From: Clostridia bacterium
GTDB lineage: Bacteria; Bacillota; Clostridia; Christensenellales; UBA1242
Assembly (NCBI GenBank): GCA_017964105.1
Contig: JAGCSP010000015.1
Location: forward strand, 1-9,971
Direction: 5' to 3'
DNA length: 9,971 bases
Below are positions 6,244-9,971 of this stretch, one piece after another; position 1 is the stretch's first letter; every line of letters starts with the position of its first letter. The notes below the pieces were generated by a model. It worked only from the letters and a program-made list of their open reading frames with translations. It had not been told where the DNA came from and did no database searches. Position numbers and translations under genes: made by a program.

Positions 6244-6401
6244 AAAATCAATTTACACTCCTTTATTTTAATAGACATTTCGTATTACACAAATGCGACA
6301 ATGATACATTATTTAGCACTTTTTGACGAATTATGTACAACAAAAATTATTTAGTCTAATCAAAATAATATATTTAGTTTATCTTAGAATTATGAATACA
6401 A
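6244..6401 (-). promoter_or_regulatory. Promoter region of the deacetylase operon
   Basis: This AT-rich stretch has no gene. The best sigma-A like candidate on the minus strand is TCGTCA (6324-6329), a 17-base spacer and TATCAT (6301-6306), which would give a leader of about 50 bases ending at the ribosome binding site (AAAGGAGTG, 6256-6264). An alternative weaker -10 box, TAAAAT, lies closer to the gene. Because PdaB-type genes are sporulation-linked in Bacillus, a sporulation sigma factor is possible, but I could not identify its boxes with confidence. CTAAAT recurs three times on the minus strand (near 6311, 6349 and 6372). Confidence 0.35.
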
Positions 6402-6429
6402 AAAAGACACCCTACATAGAGTGTCTTTT
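6396..6429 (-). terminator. Intrinsic terminator of the topoisomerase operon
   Basis: The stem AAAAGACAC/GTGTCTTTT (6402-6410 and 6421-6429, 10-base loop) begins four bases after the TAA of the A-subunit gene, and on the minus strand it continues into TTTTTTG. The T-rich right flank on the plus strand makes it potentially bidirectional, but no plus-strand gene reads into it. It separates the topoisomerase pair from the deacetylase operon. Confidence 0.85.
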
Positions 6430-6433
6430 ATTT

Positions 6434-8854
6434 TTACAATGTTTGATAAATATAAACATTTTTAAATTTGTCGCCTGATGCTACTGATTTACCATTACCA
6501 AGACGTTTATCAATGCTTAGTTTACGATTTTCTACGAATTTCAATTCGCCAGAGTTATCTTCGTAAACATAAGATACATTTACATCGAGTGTGGTTGCTT
6601 TTAATAATTTTGCAGTGTTTTTGGTGCTTGTCATAATAGTACCTTTTCTGTTTCTGCTACCCACAGGCAATTCAGATTTATTTACTATTTTTGCATAACC
6701 ATTTGATAAAAGCATTACATAGTTATCTGCCTCACCTACTTGCATTGCCGACACAACATAATCTCCCGTCTCTAAGGTTATACCTTTCACACCACTTGTT
6801 ACCCTACCAGATACAGGCAAATCTTTTTTGTCAAATGTAAGAGCAAGTTTGTTCTTTGTGAACATTGCCAAATTCTTACCAGTCATATTGTGATATACAT
6901 ATAGTAGTTCATCGCCATCTTTTAGTTTGATACCTGCAACTAATTGCTTAGATGTAATATATTCGCTAGCGCTAGATACTTTTACCATACCACTCCTGGT
7001 TACAAACACAAGTGTATCTTTGTCAGTAGGATTATTTAATTCAAGAATTGATACTAGTCGTTCATCATCTTGCAAATTCTTGCAATATGCAGTGATATAT
7101 GCACCTTTATCTTTGAATTTTGCACTATTTAATTTACCTACATCAAAACGCACACAATTACCAAGATTTGTAAATCCATACACACTTTGATTTGTGTTTA
7201 CTCTTAGCATAATAGATGGTATTTCGTACAATTCTGGGTCTGCACTAAGTGTTTTTGTTGCCAAATTGTAACTCTTGATTGATACAGTTTTTATAGTGTT
7301 TTGTGGCGAATATATGAGCATCATATCTTCACCATCACTTGTCTCTACTGCAACATCTTCTTCAATGGCACCCATATCGTCTTCTATTATTTGAGTTTTT
7401 CTTGGTGTACCATATTTTTCTGCAATTTCCAATATTTCTTTCTTTACGATATTCATTTGCATGCGTGGACTTTTTAATATGTTGGTAAATCGGCTAATTA
7501 AATCTTTTAATCTATTTAGTTCTGTTACCAAGCGTTCTACTTCTAGGCTAGTAAGACGCGCAAGGCGCATATCCAATATAGCTTGTGCTTGAACATCGGT
7601 AAGTGTGAATGTTTGCATAAGTGTAATTTTTGCTTCTGTTGTGTTTTTGCTCTTCTTTATGATTGCAATAACTTCATCAATAGCCTTAATTGCAATTAGC
7701 AAACCTTCCAATATATGCTCTTTTTTAAGAGCTGCTTCTAAGTCATATTTTGTTCGATTGTATATAATTGTTTGTTGATATTTTACATAGTGATCAATAA
7801 TATCAATTAGTGACATTAGTTTTGGTTTTGCGTCTGCAATTGCCACCATGTTTGTACCAAAATTCAATTGTAAATCTGTTTGTCTATACAATGCTTGCAA
7901 TATTGCGTTTAGTTTGGCATCTTTCTTTAATTTAAGCACTGCTCGCATACCAGACCTATCTGTTTCATCCACAATATCTGTGATACCACTAAGCACGCCA
8001 GACTCATCTTCTTCACGCACTTTTGCAATACGTTGTAATAATGCGGATTTGTTCACTTGATAAGGAATTTCTGTAATTACAATGTTCTTTTTTCCATTTT
8101 CCACATTTTCTATGTGTAATTTTGCACGCATTACAATTTTGCCCTTGCCTGTGGCAAATGCATTACGTATTTCATCACTTTTAATAATGTATCCACCAGT
8201 TGGAAAATCTGGGCCTGGAATAATTTCCATAAGTTCATCCAAAGAAATTTTTGGATTATCAATATATGCAGCCACTGCCCTACAACATTCACCCAAGTTG
8301 TGAGTAGGAATATTTGTGGCAAGACCAACTGCAATACCTGCACCACCATTTACCAAAATATTTGGAAATCTTGATGGAAGGATATCTGGTTCTTTGCAAC
8401 TATCATCAAAGTTGTAGCTCCATGTTACTGTATCTTTTTCTATATCACGTAACATTTCTAGAGCCATTGGAGACAATTTTGCTTCGGTATAACGCATTGC
8501 TGCGGCGCCATCGCCATCCACTGAACCAAAGTTACCATGGCCATCCACAAGCACTTCTCCCATATTGAACTTTTGTGCCATACGTACCATAGTACCATAA
8601 ATTGAACTATCACCATGTGGGTGATATTTACCCATACAGTCACCCACAATACGTGCAGATTTCCTATATGGTCTATCAGGCAAGACGCCAACTTCTAGCA
8701 TGCTATATAGCACACGACGTTGTACTGGTTTTAAGCCATCTTCCACGCGTGGAAGTGCTCTATCCATAATAACAAATTCGCTATATGGAATCATTGAGTC
8801 ATGCAACACATCTTCTAGGGGTTTTGATACAAATTTCTCGTTAAAATCGCTCAT
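6434..8854 (-). CDS. gyrA/parC: Type IIA DNA topoisomerase subunit A (GyrA/ParC)
   Basis: The 806-residue product is the DNA breakage-reunion subunit of a type IIA topoisomerase, working as A2B2 with the B subunit encoded just upstream. Early residues align without gaps to E. coli GyrA numbering: KPVQRR (42-47), YRKSARIVGD (63-72), KYHPHGDS (76-83) and the catalytic R121-Y122 in AAAMRYTE. The winged-helix and tower core continues to about residue 500 (for example PTHNLGE, QAQAILDMRLARLT). A C-terminal pinwheel follows with six recognisable blade-like repeats (near 511, 557, 614, 661, 711 and 760). The QRRGGKG-type GyrA box expected after blade 1 is missing; residues 530-550 read LATKTLSADPELYEIPSIML. 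Position 87, normally Asp or Glu in gyrase, is Gly. The N-terminal half looks like GyrA but the missing box suggests a topoisomerase IV-like activity, so the paralogue is left open. The ATG is one base after the B-subunit stop, with GGGGGAG nine bases upstream inside the B gene. Confidence 0.93.
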   Translation of the reverse strand: MSDFNEKFVSKPLEDVLHDSMIPYSEFVIMDRALPRVEDGLKPVQRRVLYSMLEVGVLPDRPYRKSARIVGDCMGKYHPHGDSSIYGTMVRMAQKFNMGEVLVDGHGNFGSVDGDGAAAMRYTEAKLSPMALEMLRDIEKDTVTWSYNFDDSCKEPDILPSRFPNILVNGGAGIAVGLATNIPTHNLGECCRAVAAYIDNPKISLDELMEIIPGPDFPTGGYIIKSDEIRNAFATGKGKIVMRAKLHIENVENGKKNIVITEIPYQVNKSALLQRIAKVREEDESGVLSGITDIVDETDRSGMRAVLKLKKDAKLNAILQALYRQTDLQLNFGTNMVAIADAKPKLMSLIDIIDHYVKYQQTIIYNRTKYDLEAALKKEHILEGLLIAIKAIDEVIAIIKKSKNTTEAKITLMQTFTLTDVQAQAILDMRLARLTSLEVERLVTELNRLKDLISRFTNILKSPRMQMNIVKKEILEIAEKYGTPRKTQIIEDDMGAIEEDVAVETSDGEDMMLIYSPQNTIKTVSIKSYNLATKTLSADPELYEIPSIMLRVNTNQSVYGFTNLGNCVRFDVGKLNSAKFKDKGAYITAYCKNLQDDERLVSILELNNPTDKDTLVFVTRSGMVKVSSASEYITSKQLVAGIKLKDGDELLYVYHNMTGKNLAMFTKNKLALTFDKKDLPVSGRVTSGVKGITLETGDYVVSAMQVGEADNYVMLLSNGYAKIVNKSELPVGSRNRKGTIMTSTKNTAKLLKATTLDVNVSYVYEDNSGELKFVENRKLSIDKRLGNGKSVASGDKFKNVYIYQTL
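8594..8596 (-). other. Codon 87 of topoisomerase A: Gly at the quinolone-bridge acidic site
   Basis: The codon is GGT in the context GDSSIYGTMVRMAQ. Ser83 is present, but the Asp87 (E. coli) or Glu88 (S. aureus) equivalent that anchors the water-metal-ion bridge to fluoroquinolones is Gly. Tyr122 lies 35 residues on, as in E. coli GyrA, which supports the alignment. Confidence 0.85.
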
Positions 8855-8855
8855 A

Positions 8856-9971
8856 TTACTTTACTCCCCCTTTGTTTTCTTTTTCAAATGTGCTTTGCTC
8901 TTTGTTAAAGTTTGCATATTCGTAAATATATTGCTTACGTTCTTCAATGTTATCGCCCATAAGTGTTGTGATAAGGTGCTCTGCTTCTGGTAAATCTTCT
9001 AATGTTACTTGCACCATTACGCGTTTTTCTGGGTCCATGGTTGTTTCCCAAAGCTGTTCTTCGTTCATCTCACCAAGACCTTTATAACGTTGTACTTGAT
9101 AACCATCACCAACTGCTTTGGTTGCTTTTTCGTAATCTTTTTCGTCGTATACATACACAACTTTGTCTTTTTTGAACACTTTGTATAATGGAGCAATTCC
9201 CACAAAGACGTGTCCATCATTAATTAACTCGCGCATGTATCTATAAAAGAATGTAAGAAGAATTGCTCTTATGTGTGCACCATCTTGGTCAGCATCGGCT
9301 AGAATAACAACTTTATTGTATTTTAAATTGTCTATATTGAAATCTTGTCCAATACCTGTGCCAAGAGCAGAAATTATTGTACGAATCTCTTCGTTTTCTA
9401 ACACTTGAGTTAAACGTTTTTTCTCAACATTTAATGGTTTACCACGTAGTGGTAAAATTGCTTGGAATGATCTATCACGTGCTTGTTTTGCACTACCGCC
9501 AGCACTATCACCCTCAACAATAAACAATTCATTTATTAGTGGGTTTTTGCCTGTACAAGATGCCAACTTACCGACTAATGAATAACTATCTGCACTACTC
9601 TTTGCTCTACTTGCTTCTTTTGCATGTTTTGCAGCAAGACGTGCCTTGGCAGCGCCCTTACCTTTATTGATAATCTCACTTACAATTGATTTATTGCCTT
9701 TTGCTTCGCAAAATTTTGTAAGTGCATCATAAATAATATTTTCTACTTCTTGTTTTGCTTCTGGGTTACCAAGTTTTGTCTTGGTTTGGCCCTCAAACTG
9801 AACATTTTTCATTTTTATTGCCAAAAGAAGCGTGATACCTTCACGATAATCTTCACCCATAAGCAAGGTATCTTTTGCCTTAAAAATGCCTAATTTTTTG
9901 CCTGCTTCATTAAATGCGCGAGTAATTGCACTCTTTGCACCAGTTTCGTGAGTGCCACCTTCTGGTGTAAT
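8856..9971 (-). CDS. gyrB/parE: Type IIA DNA topoisomerase subunit B (GyrB/ParE), C-terminal part, cut by the window edge
   Basis: The last 371 residues are visible and the frame is open to the right edge. They begin at ITPEGGTHETGAKSAITRAF, the distal part of the transducer region after the ATPase domain. FEGQTKTKLGN follows, then the TOPRIM domain: EGDSAGGSAKQARDR (E at visible residue 153, codon 9513-9515) and ADADQDGAHIR (Asp 226, 228 and 230, metal-binding). GIAPLYK, RYKGLGEMNEEQLWETTMDP and LMGD close the canonical core, and a charged tail ends in FEKENKGGVK. With the A subunit it forms the ATP-driven enzyme that passes one duplex through another. The residue pattern (PLRGKPLNVEKKR, ETTMDPEKR, no long insertion) looks like Gram-positive GyrB or ParE; GyrB versus ParE cannot be settled from this part. 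The promoter lies outside the window. Confidence 0.93.
   Translation of the reverse strand: MTPEGGTHETGAKSAITRAFNEAGKKLGIFKAKDTLLMGEDYREGITLLLAIKMKNVQFEGQTKTKLGNPEAKQEVENIIYDALTKFCEAKGNKSIVSEIINKGKGAAKARLAAKHAKEASRAKSSADSYSLVGKLASCTGKNPLINELFIVEGDSAGGSAKQARDRSFQAILPLRGKPLNVEKKRLTQVLENEEIRTIISALGTGIGQDFNIDNLKYNKVVILADADQDGAHIRAILLTFFYRYMRELINDGHVFVGIAPLYKVFKKDKVVYVYDEKDYEKATKAVGDGYQVQRYKGLGEMNEEQLWETTMDPEKRVMVQVTLEDLPEAEHLITTLMGDNIEERKQYIYEYANFNKEQSTFEKENKGGVK
8864..8870 (-). promoter_or_regulatory. Ribosome binding site of the topoisomerase A gene, inside the B gene
   Basis: GGGGGAG encodes part of the final GGVK of the B subunit and lies nine bases before the A-subunit ATG. With a one-base gap between TAA and ATG, the two subunits are set up for translational coupling and balanced production. 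Confidence 0.8.

Noticed and set aside
6308..6377. Three ATTTAG (CTAAAT) direct repeats upstream of the deacetylase gene
   Set aside because: The spacing is irregular (38 and 23-24 bases) and such hexamers are common in DNA this AT-rich, so no operator is claimed.
8082..8993. Several plus- and minus-strand open frames over the topoisomerase genes
   Set aside because: They overlap strongly conserved GyrA/ParC and GyrB/ParE coding sequence in other frames and encode no recognisable protein.

Overview
The window is AT-rich DNA that most resembles a low-GC, monoderm Bacillota genome, probably of the class Clostridia. This rests on sigma-A type promoters with -10 boxes at or near TATAAT, a PdaB-type polysaccharide deacetylase with a clostridial-looking FDSAWG motif, a tandem OB-fold single-stranded-DNA-binding protein of a type recalled from Clostridia, and Gram-positive-like type IIA topoisomerase subunits. 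The taxonomic call is inference from protein character. No mobile element, CRISPR array, rRNA or tRNA was seen.

Left part (1-1882). A six-helix membrane protein of unknown function (73-903, minus) diverges from a small secreted, membrane-anchored SH3-like protein (1169-1882, plus). Each has a recognisable promoter whose predicted transcription start falls on or next to the ATG, with no ribosome binding site, so both look leaderless. Between them lies a strong minus-strand terminator hairpin (953-982) that serves no obvious gene. A short unannotated minus-strand transcript, perhaps carrying an 18-codon ORF, may end there.

Middle part (1883-4796). A 327-base intergenic stretch holds a perfect 10-bp dyad and a near-consensus promoter. 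It leads into a large surface protein (2210-4774, plus): signal peptide, beta-propeller-like region with NHL character, about three SH3-like repeats, a C-terminal membrane helix and a lysine-rich tail. Its architecture is an enlarged version of the preceding 237-residue protein. A compact bidirectional terminator sits in the 19 bases between it and the convergent gene.

Right part (4794-9971, all minus strand). Read 5'->3' on the minus strand, the order is: type IIA topoisomerase B subunit (partial, runs off the right edge), A subunit starting one base after the B stop, terminator, own promoter region, PdaB-like deacetylase, and a two-domain OB-fold ssDNA-binding protein 19 bases later. The ssDNA-binding gene is split exactly between its two OB folds by one in-frame TGA, with no usable restart for the second half. 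The A subunit keeps GyrA numbering through Tyr122 but has Gly at position 87, where an acidic residue normally sits, and it lacks a recognisable GyrA box.

The points most worth checking are the in-frame TGA, the paired leaderless promoters with the orphan terminator between them, the two related membrane-tethered SH3 proteins, and the natural Gly87 in the topoisomerase.
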